Shown: positions 33,419 to 42,543 of the stretch, in pieces | How positions within the stretch are numbered: the first letter of the stretch is position 1 | Layout: the number at the start of each line of letters is the position of its first letter | DNA from: Sinomonas susongensis | GTDB taxonomy: Bacteria; Actinomycetota; Actinomycetes; Actinomycetales; Micrococcaceae | NCBI RefSeq assembly: GCF_005877005.1 | Contig: NZ_SSNH01000012.1 | Span: forward strand, 27,349-91,348 | Direction of reading: 5' to 3' | Length of the DNA: 64,000 bases | Position numbers and translations under genes: made by a program | The notes under the pieces: model-generated | Told to the model about the DNA's origin: nothing | The model's input: the letters and a program-made list of their open reading frames with translations, nothing else | The model's database searches: none

Positions 33419-34582
33419 TCACGCTTTCCTGGGTGTCCCCGACTCGGATTCCGCCGCTGCACCGAGATCCGTGAGCGGGACGGCACTCGGACGCGGAGCA
33501 CGGCTCGTCACGGCGACAGACTTGCCGCTGTGCGCCGAGTCGAGCAGCGACTCCATGACATCGAGCACGTGGAACGCGAGGGCCCCGCCCGCCCGCGGCT
33601 CCTCCCCCTCCGGGGTCGTCGCGAGATCCGCGATCCCGTAGCCGCGGCCTGAGTCGGTGTACCCCGCCGAGACGGGCAGCGTCTCCCACTCGGAGCCGCC
33701 GAGGCGGAACAGCCGGGTGTCGCCGTCGAAGTGGTTCGGGTCCGGGACGGCGAGCGTCCCGTCCGAGCCGTGGACCTCGATGTTCGACGAGTTGGTCGCG
33801 ACGGCGTCGAAGCTCATCACGAGCGTCGAGAGCGCTCCCGACTCGTGGGTCAGGACCCCGGTGACGTGGGTGTCGATCTCCACGGGGATCTTCTCCCCCG
33901 CACGGGGCCCGGACCCGATCTCGCGCTCCGAGCGCGTGTGGCTCGCGGCGCCGATCACCGAGACGACGGGGCCGAGGAGAGTCACGAGGGCCGAGACGTA
34001 GTACGGCCCCATGTCCAGCAGCGGGCCCCCGCCGGGCAGGTAGTAGAAGTCCGGATTCGGGTGCCACCGCTCGTGGCCCGGGGTGACCATCGTCGCCGTC
34101 GCCGCGACCGGCGAGCCGATGAGGCCGTCGTCGATCGCCTTCCGCGCGGTCTGGATCCCGGTCCCTAGCACGGTGTCCGGCGCGCAGCCGACGACCACAC
34201 CCGCCTCCCGAGCCGCGTCCAGCACCCGGCGGCCCTCCGCCGTCGTCGCGGCGAGCGGCTTCTCCCCGTAGACGGACTTGCCCGCAGCAATCGCCTTGAG
34301 CGCGACGTCGGCGTGGGCGGCAGGGATGGTGAGGTTTAGGACGAGGTCGACGTCGGGCGAGGCCAGGAGCTCCTCGACGCTGACGGCGCGCACCTCGGTG
34401 TCCGCCCCGCCGTCGTTCCATTCGGAGGCCACGGCCTGCGCCCGGCCCATGTCGATGTCCGCGACCGCAACGAGGCGCACGCTGCGGAGCCGGCGGAAGC
34501 TCGTGAGGTACTGGGCCACGATCTTCCCGCAGCCGACGATGCCGATCCTCAGCGGCTGGTCCATGTTCACCGGCTCGCCCAC
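33419..34582 (-). CDS. Gfo/Idh/MocA-family sugar oxidoreductase
   Basis: A 387-aa NAD(P)-dependent oxidoreductase: RIGIVGCGKIVAQYL (12-26), GEKPLAATTAEG with the EKP lysine, and GGGPLLDMGPYYVSALVTLLG in the substrate domain. GTG 34582 has GAGAGG upstream and overlaps the ThuA gene by 16 bp; ATG 34564, after that stop, is an alternative. Pairing with a second Gfo/Idh gene, a TIM-barrel isomerase and ThuA suggests oxidation of a sugar to a 3-keto intermediate before cleavage (inference). Confidence 0.9.
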   Translation of the reverse strand: MGEPVNMDQPLRIGIVGCGKIVAQYLTSFRRLRSVRLVAVADIDMGRAQAVASEWNDGGADTEVRAVSVEELLASPDVDLVLNLTIPAAHADVALKAIAAGKSVYGEKPLAATTAEGRRVLDAAREAGVVVGCAPDTVLGTGIQTARKAIDDGLIGSPVAATATMVTPGHERWHPNPDFYYLPGGGPLLDMGPYYVSALVTLLGPVVSVIGAASHTRSEREIGSGPRAGEKIPVEIDTHVTGVLTHESGALSTLVMSFDAVATNSSNIEVHGSDGTLAVPDPNHFDGDTRLFRLGGSEWETLPVSAGYTDSGRGYGIADLATTPEGEEPRAGGALAFHVLDVMESLLDSAHSGKSVAVTSRAPRPSAVPLTDLGAAAESESGTPRKA

Positions 34583-35265
34583 AGCAGGCCCCTCTCAATG
34601 ATGGTGCGCACGTTCGGGTCCTGAAGGACTTCTACCCGATGTCCGGGTGTGCAGACGAAGATGCGTCCGGCACCCCACTCGCGAGTCCAGATCGCGGGGG
34701 AAGTGACCTCGCGGTGCCACGGGTCCCACTCCCGCACCTTCTGCGTCGTGGTGGCCAGGACGTCGATGTAGTCGTCGGACAGGACCCAGTACTGCTCCGT
34801 GACGAGGTCGAAGTCCCCGATCCCCTCAGTGATGGGGTGCGACGCCGCCGCGGGCAGCATGTTCACGGTGTACGGGACGTAGTTGTCCGACTGCTCGCCG
34901 ATGCGCTCGTCGGGGTGCTTGCCCGGGTGGCACGCGAACTGGCCGCCGATCAGGTGCAGGTAGTCCGAGGTGTTCCGGTACGAGTCCGCGATCCCACCGT
35001 GCCAGCCCGCAAGGCCCGTGCCCCTCTCGATGGCCGCGCGGAGCCCCTCGAACTCTTCCTTCTCGATCGTGGACATCGTCATGCACTGCATCACCAGGTC
35101 CACCCCGGCCATGTACTCGGCGTCCGCGTAGACCTTCGGCGACTCCTCGACCCTGACCTCGTAGCCGTGGTCCTTCAGGTACGGGATGAACAGGTCCGTG
35201 GCCTCGACGGGCTGATGCCCGTCCCAGCCCCCGCGCACGACAAGCGCGTTCTTCGTCGTCGTCAC
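34567..35265 (-). CDS. ThuA-like glutamine-amidotransferase-fold protein
   Basis: A 232-aa ThuA-family protein: [21 protein letters not shown] at the start, [17 protein letters not shown] in the centre (the family's GWHGG mark), [17 protein letters not shown] near the end. ThuA proteins occur with trehalose and other 3-keto-disaccharide pathways; no reaction is firmly set. Start GTG 35265 has AAGGA upstream and overlaps the isomerase stop (GTGA). The amidotransferase Cys is not in the expected nucleophile elbow. Confidence 0.9.
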   Translation of the reverse strand: MTTTKNALVVRGGWDGHQPVEATDLFIPYLKDHGYEVRVEESPKVYADAEYMAGVDLVMQCMTMSTIEKEEFEGLRAAIERGTGLAGWHGGIADSYRNTSDYLHLIGGQFACHPGKHPDERIGEQSDNYVPYTVNMLPAAASHPITEGIGDFDLVTEQYWVLSDDYIDVLATTTQKVREWDPWHREVTSPAIWTREWGAGRIFVCTPGHRVEVLQDPNVRTIIERGLLWASR

Positions 35266-36275
35266 TGGTTTCCTTTGCTGCTGAAGGCCGCGTCGAACGC
35301 CACGGCCGGCGGGGAGATCTGCGCGAGCTCCTTGACGAGCGCAAGCGCCTGGGGTGCACCGATGAGGCGGTCCATCCCGGCGTCCTCCCACTCGATGCTC
35401 GTGGGCCCCTCGTACCCGATGGCGTTCAGGGTCCGGAAGATCGGCTCCCACTGCACGTGCCCGTGCCCGGCGGTGACGAAGTCCCAGCCACGCCTCGGGT
35501 CAGCCCACGCGAGGTGCGAGCCGAGCCGGCCGTTGCGCCCGTTGAGCTGGCGGATGGACTCCTTGACGTGAACGTGGAAGATCTTCTCCGCGAAGTCCTG
35601 CAGGAACATGACCGGGTCGAGGTCCTGCCAGATGAAGTGCGAGGGGTCGAAGTTGAGCCCGAAGCCCTCGCGGTCGCCGATCGCCTCGAGGGTCCGCTTG
35701 GCCGTCCAGTAGTCGTACGCGATCTCGGACGGGTGGACCTCGAGCGCGAACCGGACCCCGACCTCGTCGAAGACGTCCATGATCGGGTTCCACCGGTCGG
35801 CGAAGTCCTGGTACCCGGCCTCGATCATCCCGTCGGGGACGGGCGGGAACATGGCGACGGCCTTCCAGATCGAGGATCCCGTGAACCCGGTCACGGTCTT
35901 GACCCCGAGCCGCGCGGCCGCCCGCGCCGTTGCCTTCATCGTTTCAGCCGCCCGCGTCCGCACGCCCTCGGGGTCGCCGTCGCCCCACACGGCGTCGGGG
36001 AGAATCCCGCGGTGCCGCTCGTCGATCGGGTCGTCGCACACAGCCTGGCCGGTGAGGTGGTTCGCGATCGCGAACACCTCGAGCCCATTGCGCTTGAGGA
36101 TGTCGAGCCGGTCCTGGACGTACGCGTCGTCCTCCGCGGCCCGGACGGGGTCGAGGTGATCGCCCCAGCAGGCGATCTCGAGCCCGTCGAAGCCCCACTC
36201 CCCAGCAAGGCGCGCGACCTCCTCGAATGGCAGGTCGGCCCACTGGCCGGTGAACAGGGTGATCGGTCGTGTCAT
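35262..36275 (-). CDS. Sugar phosphate isomerase/epimerase-family TIM-barrel protein
   Basis: A 337-aa AP-endonuclease-2-like TIM barrel. [20 protein letters not shown] starts the barrel; metal-binding positions are in [14 protein letters not shown] (Glu), [15 protein letters not shown] (Asp, His), and HVHVKESI (His), with [14 protein letters not shown] (Glu) near the end. These ligands fit an isomerase, epimerase or keto-sugar lyase/hydrolase. It is second in the operon, 27 bp behind the first Gfo/Idh gene. Confidence 0.92.
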   Translation of the reverse strand: MTRPITLFTGQWADLPFEEVARLAGEWGFDGLEIACWGDHLDPVRAAEDDAYVQDRLDILKRNGLEVFAIANHLTGQAVCDDPIDERHRGILPDAVWGDGDPEGVRTRAAETMKATARAAARLGVKTVTGFTGSSIWKAVAMFPPVPDGMIEAGYQDFADRWNPIMDVFDEVGVRFALEVHPSEIAYDYWTAKRTLEAIGDREGFGLNFDPSHFIWQDLDPVMFLQDFAEKIFHVHVKESIRQLNGRNGRLGSHLAWADPRRGWDFVTAGHGHVQWEPIFRTLNAIGYEGPTSIEWEDAGMDRLIGAPQALALVKELAQISPPAVAFDAAFSSKGNQ

Positions 36276-36302
36276 TGCTCCTCCTAAAACCTTTTCGCAG
36301 CC

Positions 36303-37505
36303 TCAGACCTTGGTCCAGCGCGACTCGTCCGCGGCGCTCGTTTCGACAGCTTCCAGGACGCGCTGAACCTGGAGGGCGTCGGCGAACGACGGCGCGGGCT
36401 GCTTCCCGGCCGCGATCGCCTCGACGAGGTCCACCACCTGATGGGTGAACGCGTGCTCGTAGCCGAGCCCGTGGCCCACGGGCCACCAGTGGCCGGTGTA
36501 CGGGTGCTGGGGCTCTGTGACCTGGATCCGCCGGAAGCCGGCGTTCGGCTCCTCAGCGGCGTCGTAGTACCAGAGCGAGTTCATGTCCTCGAAGTCGAAG
36601 GCGAGCGAGGCCTTCGAGCCGTTGAGCTCGAGCCGCATGGCGTTCTTCCGGCCCAGCGCGAACCTCGTCGCCTCGAACACGCCGATCGCCCCCGCCGAGC
36701 CCGCCCCAGCCGCGCGGGCGCCCCCGTCGAACCGCGCGGAGAAGATCGCCGCGTCGTCGACCGTCACGGGGCCCTTCGGCCCCTCGGTCCCGCCGTGGCC
36801 GCCCAGGCCCACGAAGTCCCCGCCCACGGGCCGTTCCTTCACGAAGGTCTCCAGCAGCGCCGAAACCCCTGTGATGCTCTGGCCCGTGACCCACTGGGCC
36901 GCGTCGATGATGTGGGCCCCGATGTCCCCGAGGGAGCCCGAGCCCGACTTTGCCTTGTCGAGGCGCCACGTCAGCGGGGCGTTCTCGTCAGTGAGCCAAT
37001 CCTGGAGGTACTGGGCCCGCACGTGCCGGATCGTCCCCAGCGCGCCTGAGTCCACGAGCCGCTTGGCCAGGGAGAGCGCAGGCGTGCGGCGGTACGAGAA
37101 GCCGCACATCGACGCGACGCCGCGGGCAGCGGCCGCGTCTGCAGCCGCCGTCATCCGCTCCGCCTCGGCGACCGAGTTCGCCAGCGGCTTCTCGCACAGC
37201 ACGTGCTTTCCCGCCTCGAGGGCCGCGATCGCAATCTCGGCATGGGTGTCCCCGGGGGTGCAGATGTCGATGAGGTCGATGTCGTCCCGCTCGATCAGCC
37301 GGTGCCAGTCCGTCTCCGTCGACTCCCAGCCCAGCTTCGAAGCGGCAGCCGCGACACGCTCGGGATCCCGTCCCGCGACCGCTGCCAGCTGGGGGGCCAG
37401 CGGCAGGTCGAAGAACCGCGGCGCCGTCCGCCACGCGTGGGAGTGTGCAGCTCCCATGAAGGCGTACCCGACCATGCCCACGCGCAGCGGCTTCGGGTTT
37501 GTCAT
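36303..37505 (-). CDS. Gfo/Idh/MocA-family oxidoreductase, first gene of the sugar operon
   Basis: A 400-aa enzyme: RVGMVGYAFMGAAHSHAWR near the start, CEKPLANSVAEAERM with the EKP lysine, and GDIGAHIIDAAQWVTG with the catalytic Asp/His. GAAGGGAG precedes the ATG at 37505, so I drop the 43 upstream codons, which cross the promoter. Divergent from the LacI gene with a 272-bp gap. With the second Gfo/Idh gene it may run an oxidation/reduction pair on one sugar. Confidence 0.92.
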   Translation of the reverse strand: MTNPKPLRVGMVGYAFMGAAHSHAWRTAPRFFDLPLAPQLAAVAGRDPERVAAAASKLGWESTETDWHRLIERDDIDLIDICTPGDTHAEIAIAALEAGKHVLCEKPLANSVAEAERMTAAADAAAARGVASMCGFSYRRTPALSLAKRLVDSGALGTIRHVRAQYLQDWLTDENAPLTWRLDKAKSGSGSLGDIGAHIIDAAQWVTGQSITGVSALLETFVKERPVGGDFVGLGGHGGTEGPKGPVTVDDAAIFSARFDGGARAAGAGSAGAIGVFEATRFALGRKNAMRLELNGSKASLAFDFEDMNSLWYYDAAEEPNAGFRRIQVTEPQHPYTGHWWPVGHGLGYEHAFTHQVVDLVEAIAAGKQPAPSFADALQVQRVLEAVETSAADESRWTKV

Positions 37506-37777
37506 GTTGCTCCCTTCCCACGGAGGCTCATCCGACGTCTCGTCAAAGCGGTACCCGACGAGGTCGGAACGCGCTCCGTGCTGCCGGTCGCTGGCGATCG
37601 AAACTTTTCGCCGATTTGTCGGCAGCAAAGTCACGGTAGGACGTGACTCGCGTCACGGTCAAGGGGTTTCCGCGAAAAAGTTCAGAACCTAAACGAATCA
37701 GATTCCGCGCGTTGACGGATGAGGACATGTCTCGCAGACTGTGCACAGCGAAATCCTTTCGAAAGCTCAGGATCCTC

Positions 37778-38815
37778 ATGACCCTCACGGGCAGGAAGCC
37801 CACCCTCGCCGCAATCGCACGTCTCACGGGCGTCTCGACGCCCACGGTGTCGAAGGTCGTCAACGGGCGCGAGGACGTCGCCGCGGAGACCCGCGCCAAA
37901 GTGCTCGCGGCCCTCGAGGAAACCGGCTACCAGTCCCCGGCCCAGCGCCGGACGACGGCGCGCACCTCCGTAGTCGAGGCCGTGTTCGACTCGATCGACT
38001 CGAACTACGCCTCGTCCGTGCTCGACGGCATCCTCGCCCAGGCCGCCTCCGCCGGCGTCGAGGTCGTGCTGAGCGTCACCGGGAGTGCGCCGTCGAGCGG
38101 CCTCGACTTCGAGCGGCGAGCCCAGCACACGGTCGACGAGGACCGCTCCGGCATCATCGTCGTCACGTCGGCGTTCACCGAGTCGCACCTGGCCGCCTTC
38201 CACCGGCGGCGCGTCCCCGTCGTCGTCATCGACCCGCTCAACCCGCCCTCATCCGACGTCGTGAGCGTCGGGGCAACCAACTGGGCCGGGGGCAGGGCGG
38301 CCGCCGAACACCTGCTCGACCTCGGGCATCGTCGGATCGCCTACCTCGGAGGGCCCGACTCCGCCGAATGCAGCCAGGCCAGGCTCCACGGCTACCTGTC
38401 CGCGCTCATGTCGGCCGGCATCGAGGTCGACCCGGAGCTGATCCTCCACGGGAAGTTCCGCCCCGAGCACGGCGTCGAGGGCCTCACCGCCCTCCTTGCA
38501 CTGGACCAGCGACCCACCGCCATCTTCGCCGGGAGCGATTCGATCGCCGTCGGCGTGCTCCGCGAAGCCCGGCAGCGCGGGATCCGCGTGCCCGAGGAGC
38601 TGAGCCTCGTGGGCTTCGACGGCACGGCTCTCGCCGAGGACTCGGTCCCCGCGCTCACGTCGGTCGCGCAGCCGCTCCACGACATGGGGCGCACGGCCCT
38701 GCGGACCCTCCTGCGCCAGGCCCGCGGGGAGCAGCTCGACTCGCACCGCGTCGAGCTCGCGACACAGCTCGTGGTCCGCGAGTCGACGGCCCCCATCTCC
38801 ACCCCCACCCCCTGA
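37778..38815 (+). CDS. LacI-family repressor of the sugar operon
   Basis: A 345-aa LacI/GalR regulator. The DNA-binding helix-turn-helix is PTLAAIARLTGVSTPTVSKV (8-27) with NGREDVAAETR following; the periplasmic-binding-like core contains GIIVVTSAFTESHL, HRRIAYLGGPDS and VGFDGTALAEDSVP. ATG 37778 follows AGGA; frames open earlier cross the promoter. It is divergent from the seven-gene operon. Facing motifs GAAACTTTTCG near 37600 and CGAAAAAGTTC near 37673 could be operator halves. Repeat array R3 begins 1 nt after the stop. Confidence 0.92.
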   Translation: MTLTGRKPTLAAIARLTGVSTPTVSKVVNGREDVAAETRAKVLAALEETGYQSPAQRRTTARTSVVEAVFDSIDSNYASSVLDGILAQAASAGVEVVLSVTGSAPSSGLDFERRAQHTVDEDRSGIIVVTSAFTESHLAAFHRRRVPVVVIDPLNPPSSDVVSVGATNWAGGRAAAEHLLDLGHRRIAYLGGPDSAECSQARLHGYLSALMSAGIEVDPELILHGKFRPEHGVEGLTALLALDQRPTAIFAGSDSIAVGVLREARQRGIRVPEELSLVGFDGTALAEDSVPALTSVAQPLHDMGRTALRTLLRQARGEQLDSHRVELATQLVVRESTAPISTPTP

Positions 38816-38816
38816 C

Positions 38817-38953
38817 CGTTTCGGGTACAGAAACTCCCCTCCCCCAACCGTCTCGGGTACACCAACTCCCCTCCCCCAAGCGTTTCGGGTACAGAAGGGG
38901 GCGATCATCTGTACCCGAAACGCTCAAAAGAAGGGGTATCTGTACCCGAGACG
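38817..38953. repeat. TCGGGTAC-type repeat array R3 with a 17-bp inverted pair
   Basis: Three forward cores (38817-38829, 38849-38861, 38881-38893; 32-bp period) follow the LacI stop. Two reverse cores come next (near 38910-38922 and 38941-38953). Forward copy 3 and reverse copy 1 extend to perfect 17-bp arms (38879-38895 and 38908-38924) with a 12-nt loop, a strong hairpin likely to end the LacI transcript. The remaining 110 bp to the permease gene show only its RBS. Confidence 0.9.
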
Positions 38954-39066
38954 ATGGAGAGACGGGAGGGTACACAGCGGGGGCACAGCATCCTTCTGTC
39001 CGCCCCATAGGGTCCCTTCCTACCGTCGGTGTAGGCGCGGCGAGGGTCCGCGCAACGGAGGAACCC

Positions 39067-40590
39067 ATGTTTGCTCGGTACCTGCGGCGCGAGCTGTCAG
39101 GCAGACGGAAACAGACCGTCATCATCGCCATCGCCTTGGCACTAGCCATTGCCCTTGTCATCGTCGTCAACGCCCTCTCTGCGGGCGTCCGGGACGCCCA
39201 GAAGGCAGCCCTGGCAAGCGTGTACGGCGTCGGGACGGACATCACCGTCACCCAGGCCCCCGCGGCTCCCGGCTCGGGGACCCAGGGCCCGCGCTTCCAG
39301 TTCAACGGAGGCAATGACAGCAGCCAGGGCTCGTCGACGTCGGTCAACCAGTCCCGTCTCATCTCCGGCCGCGGGTCGGCGACCTTCGACTCAACCTCGC
39401 TCGCCACGGTGCAGAAGACCTCGGGCGTGCAGGCCGCGTCAGCGGCCCTCTCACTCACGAACGTCACGCTCAACGGCCAGGTGGCGCAGCAGAACGGCAC
39501 TGGCGCTGCCCCCACGGCGGCGCCGACGGCCCCCTCGCAGACCGGCGAGTCGCAGAGCGGCACGACCCGTCGCGGCTTCGGCGGCAACTTCGGCGTCGAC
39601 TCCTTCAGCGTGCTCGGCGTCGACGGCAACGCAGGTACTGTTGGGCCCCTCGCCTCGGCCACGGTCTCGAAGGGCCGCGCGCTCGGCGCGCAGGACGTCG
39701 GCCAGCACAACGCTGTGGTCGATTCCTCGTACGCGACCACCGCGAACCTCTCGCTGGGCGGCACGATCAACGTGGGCGGCCAGAACTTCACGATCGTAGG
39801 CATCGTCTCCGCCACCGGCTCTGACTCGCAGACGGCCTCGGACGTCTACATCCCGCTCGACGTCGCCCAGACCCTCTCGACCGAGACCGGCAAGGTCAGC
39901 ACCGTGTACGTCCAGGCTGCGTCCTCGGACCAGGTCTCGACCCTCAAGACGGACCTCCAGAAGGCGCTGCCGTCGCAGACGATCAACACCCAGGCCGACC
40001 TCGCCTCGAACGTCTCCGGATCGCTTTCCACGGCGTCCGGCCTCATCTCGGGCCTCGGCACGTGGCTCTCTGTGGCCGTCCTCGCCGCGGCCTTCCTGCT
40101 CGCGGCGCTCCTCACCCTCTCCGGCGTCTCCCGCCGCACCCGCGAGTTCGGAACGCTCAAGGCGATCGGCTGGCGCAACGGCCGCATCGTGCGCCAGGTC
40201 GCGGGCGAGTCGATCGTCCAGTCGCTCATCGGCGGCGTCGTGGGCATCGCAGTGGGCCTGATCGCGGTCCTGGTCATCAACATGTTCGCCCCGACGCTCA
40301 GCGCGGGGACGAGCGGTGGCCGCACCTTCGGCGGTGCTGCCCGGCAGGCGGGCAGCGCCGCAGGGTCAGCGGCCCAGAACGGGGGCGGCGGCTTCGGCGG
40401 CGGCGGGGGCGGTGGCTTCGCCGGCTTCGGCGGCTCGGCAACGCACGTCGCGCTGGGCGCCCCGGTGACCCCCGCCGTCGTCCTCATCGCGGTGGGCATC
40501 GCAATCCTCGGCGGCCTGATCGCCGGCGTCGTCGGCGGCTGGCGCGCAGCTCGCCTGCAGCCCGCAGAAGCCCTGAGGAGCCTGGCCTGA
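39067..40590 (+). CDS. ABC transporter permease, MacB/FtsX type
   Basis: A 507-aa permease with one N-terminal helix (TVIIAIALALAIALVIVV), a large extracytoplasmic MacB-like domain (40-330) and three C-terminal helices with SGVSRRTREFGTLKAIGWRNG between the first two. Ser/Gly/Gln-rich segments (about 70-95, 145-180) and a run of glycine in GGGGFGGGGGGG near 440 are probably disordered loops. GGAGG precedes the ATG. It overlaps the ATPase gene. Likely exports or extracts a hydrophobic compound, peptide or lipoprotein; substrate unknown. Confidence 0.9.
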   Translation: MFARYLRRELSGRRKQTVIIAIALALAIALVIVVNALSAGVRDAQKAALASVYGVGTDITVTQAPAAPGSGTQGPRFQFNGGNDSSQGSSTSVNQSRLISGRGSATFDSTSLATVQKTSGVQAASAALSLTNVTLNGQVAQQNGTGAAPTAAPTAPSQTGESQSGTTRRGFGGNFGVDSFSVLGVDGNAGTVGPLASATVSKGRALGAQDVGQHNAVVDSSYATTANLSLGGTINVGGQNFTIVGIVSATGSDSQTASDVYIPLDVAQTLSTETGKVSTVYVQAASSDQVSTLKTDLQKALPSQTINTQADLASNVSGSLSTASGLISGLGTWLSVAVLAAAFLLAALLTLSGVSRRTREFGTLKAIGWRNGRIVRQVAGESIVQSLIGGVVGIAVGLIAVLVINMFAPTLSAGTSGGRTFGGAARQAGSAAGSAAQNGGGGFGGGGGGGFAGFGGSATHVALGAPVTPAVVLIAVGIAILGGLIAGVVGGWRAARLQPAEALRSLA

Positions 40591-41363
40591 TGAGCATCGA
40601 GAACAAAGCAGCGGAGGAACCCGTGCAGGATCAGACCAGCATTCAGAACCCTGCCGTCGCGGCAGCTCCCGAGGGCCAGACCACCAAGGCCCCGATGTTC
40701 CAGCTCGAGGACGTCGGCAAGACGTACAAGCAGCACAAGCGGGAGGTCCGCGCGCTCGACGGCGTGTCCCTTTCGATCCCGGCAGGCCAGCTCGTCGCGG
40801 TCCAGGGGCCGACGGGCGGCGGGAAGTCGACGCTCCTCCAGATGCTCGGTGCGCTCGACCGGCCCACGGAAGGCACCGTGCGACTCGCGGGCCGGGAGAT
40901 CTCCCGCCTCCACGACCGCGAACTCGCCGACATCCGGGCGACCGAGGTGGGCTTCGTCTTCCAGTCGTTCAACCTGATCCCTACCCTCACCGCTCAGGAG
41001 AACGTCGAGATGGGCCTCGAGCCGCTGCGCCTCAAGCCGGCGGAGCGCGGGGAACGTGCCACTCAGGCTCTCGCGTCGGTCGGCCTGGCTGATCGTGCAG
41101 GCCACCGGCCGGGCGAGCTCTCCGGCGGCCAGCAGCAGCGCGTCGCGATCGCTCGGGCGCTCGCGAAGCAGCCGAAGGTCCTCCTCGCCGACGAGCCGAC
41201 GGGCAACCTCGACGAAGGCACGCGCGACGAAATCATGGACCTCTTCGAGGGGCTGTGGCGCGAGGGCCTGACGATCGTGCTCGTCACGCACGATTCCTCA
41301 GTCGCCCGCCGCGCCGAGCGGCGCCTGCGGATCGCGGGCGGAAAGCTGACCGAGAAGCGTTAG
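40590..41363 (+). CDS. ABC transporter ATP-binding protein, MacB/LolD type
   Basis: A 257-aa ATPase: Walker [10 protein letters not shown] (73-81), signature LSGGQ (177-181), Walker B VLLADE (197-202), and [14 protein letters not shown] switch-His region. The N-terminal 35 residues are an unusual Gln/Ala-rich extension. The middle Gly in the P-loop replaces the more common Ser/Ala-Gly pattern but should function. ATG overlaps the permease stop (TGATG). A perfect terminator follows. Confidence 0.95.
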   Translation: MSIENKAAEEPVQDQTSIQNPAVAAAPEGQTTKAPMFQLEDVGKTYKQHKREVRALDGVSLSIPAGQLVAVQGPTGGGKSTLLQMLGALDRPTEGTVRLAGREISRLHDRELADIRATEVGFVFQSFNLIPTLTAQENVEMGLEPLRLKPAERGERATQALASVGLADRAGHRPGELSGGQQQRVAIARALAKQPKVLLADEPTGNLDEGTRDEIMDLFEGLWREGLTIVLVTHDSSVARRAERRLRIAGGKLTEKR

Positions 41364-41376
41364 GCGCAAACGGACG

Positions 41377-41421
41377 ACGGCGGGCGGCGGCTTCCTTTCG
41401 GAGGCCGCCGCCCGCCGTTTC
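41377..41421 (+). terminator. Terminator of the ABC exporter operon
   Basis: Perfect 15-bp stem ACGGCGGGCGGCGGC/GCCGCCGCCCGCCGT (41377-41391 and 41404-41418) followed by TTT, 13 bp after the ATPase stop. Confidence 0.88.
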
Positions 41422-41487
41422 CGGCCCCGTGTTCGACGCTTCGTCGTGCGGAGATCCGGGTTTCGACCCTTGTGAGAGGATCCGAAG

Positions 41488-42225
41488 GTGGAATTGAACG
41501 AGGCAGTGGTGATCGTGACTGGCGCGTCCTCCGGAATCGGAGCGGCGACGGCGCGGGAGGCCGCGGCCGCGGGCGCTCGGCTCGTCCTCGCGGCACGGCG
41601 CTATGAGCGGATCGCGGCGCTCGCCGAGGAGCTCCCCGACGCGATCGCCGTTCGATGCGACGTGACCGACAGCGACCAGATCCGTGGGCTCGTCGATGCG
41701 GCGCTCGACCGCTACGGACGGATCGACGTCCTCGTGAACAATGCGGGCCAGGGCCTCCATGAACCCCTCGAGCACGTGGCACCCGACGATTTCCGGGCGA
41801 TCCTCGAACTCAACGTCGTGGCGCCGCTTGCTGCGATGCAGGCCGTGCTCCCCACCATGCGTGCGCAGGGCTCCGGCAGCATCGTCAATGTCAGTTCGGG
41901 CACCGTGCTGCGGCCGGTGCCCGGTGTGGGCGCATACGCGGCGTCGAAGGCAGCGCTCAGCATGCTCTCGAGTGTTGCGCGGGCTGAGCTCGCGGACGAG
42001 GGCGTTGTTGTCTCCACCGTCTACCCCTTCATCACGGCGACGGAGTTCCACCAGGTTCTCCGCGCAGGTGCCGGTCCGGCGAGGCACGCGGGAGGCCCGC
42101 AACCGCAGACGGCGGAGCAGGTCGCCGAGGTGATCCTCGATCTCGTGCGGTCAGGGGCGGAACGAGCTGACCTCATCCCGGCGAGGTTCGGCGGCTCCTA
42201 TGAGGGCGAGGGCTCGCCGGCCTGA
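41488..42225 (+). CDS. SDR-family oxidoreductase
   Basis: A 245-aa classical short-chain dehydrogenase: TGASSGIG at 11-18, NNAG at 84-87, catalytic Ser136/137, Tyr150, Lys154 (AYAASKAALSML). VSTVYPFITATEF is the common post-catalytic segment. Start GTG 41488 with GAGAGGA about 8 nt upstream. Basic residues after the first strand (AARRYER) suggest NADP preference. It stands alone between the exporter terminator and the gas-vesicle cluster; substrate unknown. Confidence 0.88.
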   Translation: MELNEAVVIVTGASSGIGAATAREAAAAGARLVLAARRYERIAALAEELPDAIAVRCDVTDSDQIRGLVDAALDRYGRIDVLVNNAGQGLHEPLEHVAPDDFRAILELNVVAPLAAMQAVLPTMRAQGSGSIVNVSSGTVLRPVPGVGAYAASKAALSMLSSVARAELADEGVVVSTVYPFITATEFHQVLRAGAGPARHAGGPQPQTAEQVAEVILDLVRSGAERADLIPARFGGSYEGEGSPA

Positions 42226-42531
42226 GAAGGGAATACCGGCCTGCCCCCAAGCCGTCAAATACGCCCAGCCACGGGAAAAGTCCAGACTCGTCGCACCGCA
42301 ATCGCTTGATTTGGCTCACCGCCTGCGGGTAACAGGGGTGCATGTACGCGAGGCCCTTCAGCAGCCTCGGCTCGCCATTGCACCCTAGCGAGCAGAGAGG
42401 CCGTGTGGGATCGTGAGGTCACGCTGGAAGGCCATTCGCTTTCCGGCGCATAGCTCCGCATTCGAGCCCGACTCCGCCTGAGCCGCCGCCCTGGACGGAG
42501 CAAATACATATCTAATGCAGCCTTAACACGG
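42226..42531 (+). other. Structured non-coding leader of the gas-vesicle cluster
   Basis: This 306-bp gap has no convincing gene. A strong feature is a compound stem: GGGTGCA (42336-42342) pairs with TGCACCC (42379-42385), enclosing CGAGGC/GCCTCG. Downstream an AT-rich island (ACATATCTAAT near 42510) may hold the -10 of the main gvp promoter. It might be a terminator for the SDR, a regulatory leader, or a small RNA. No known riboswitch is recognised. Confidence 0.45.
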
Positions 42532-42543
42532 ATGGAGGCTCCC

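Noticed and set aside
36303..37505. Inositol 2-dehydrogenase as a firm call for the Gfo/Idh genes.
   Set aside because: The whole family shares the visible motifs; no iol genes are nearby.
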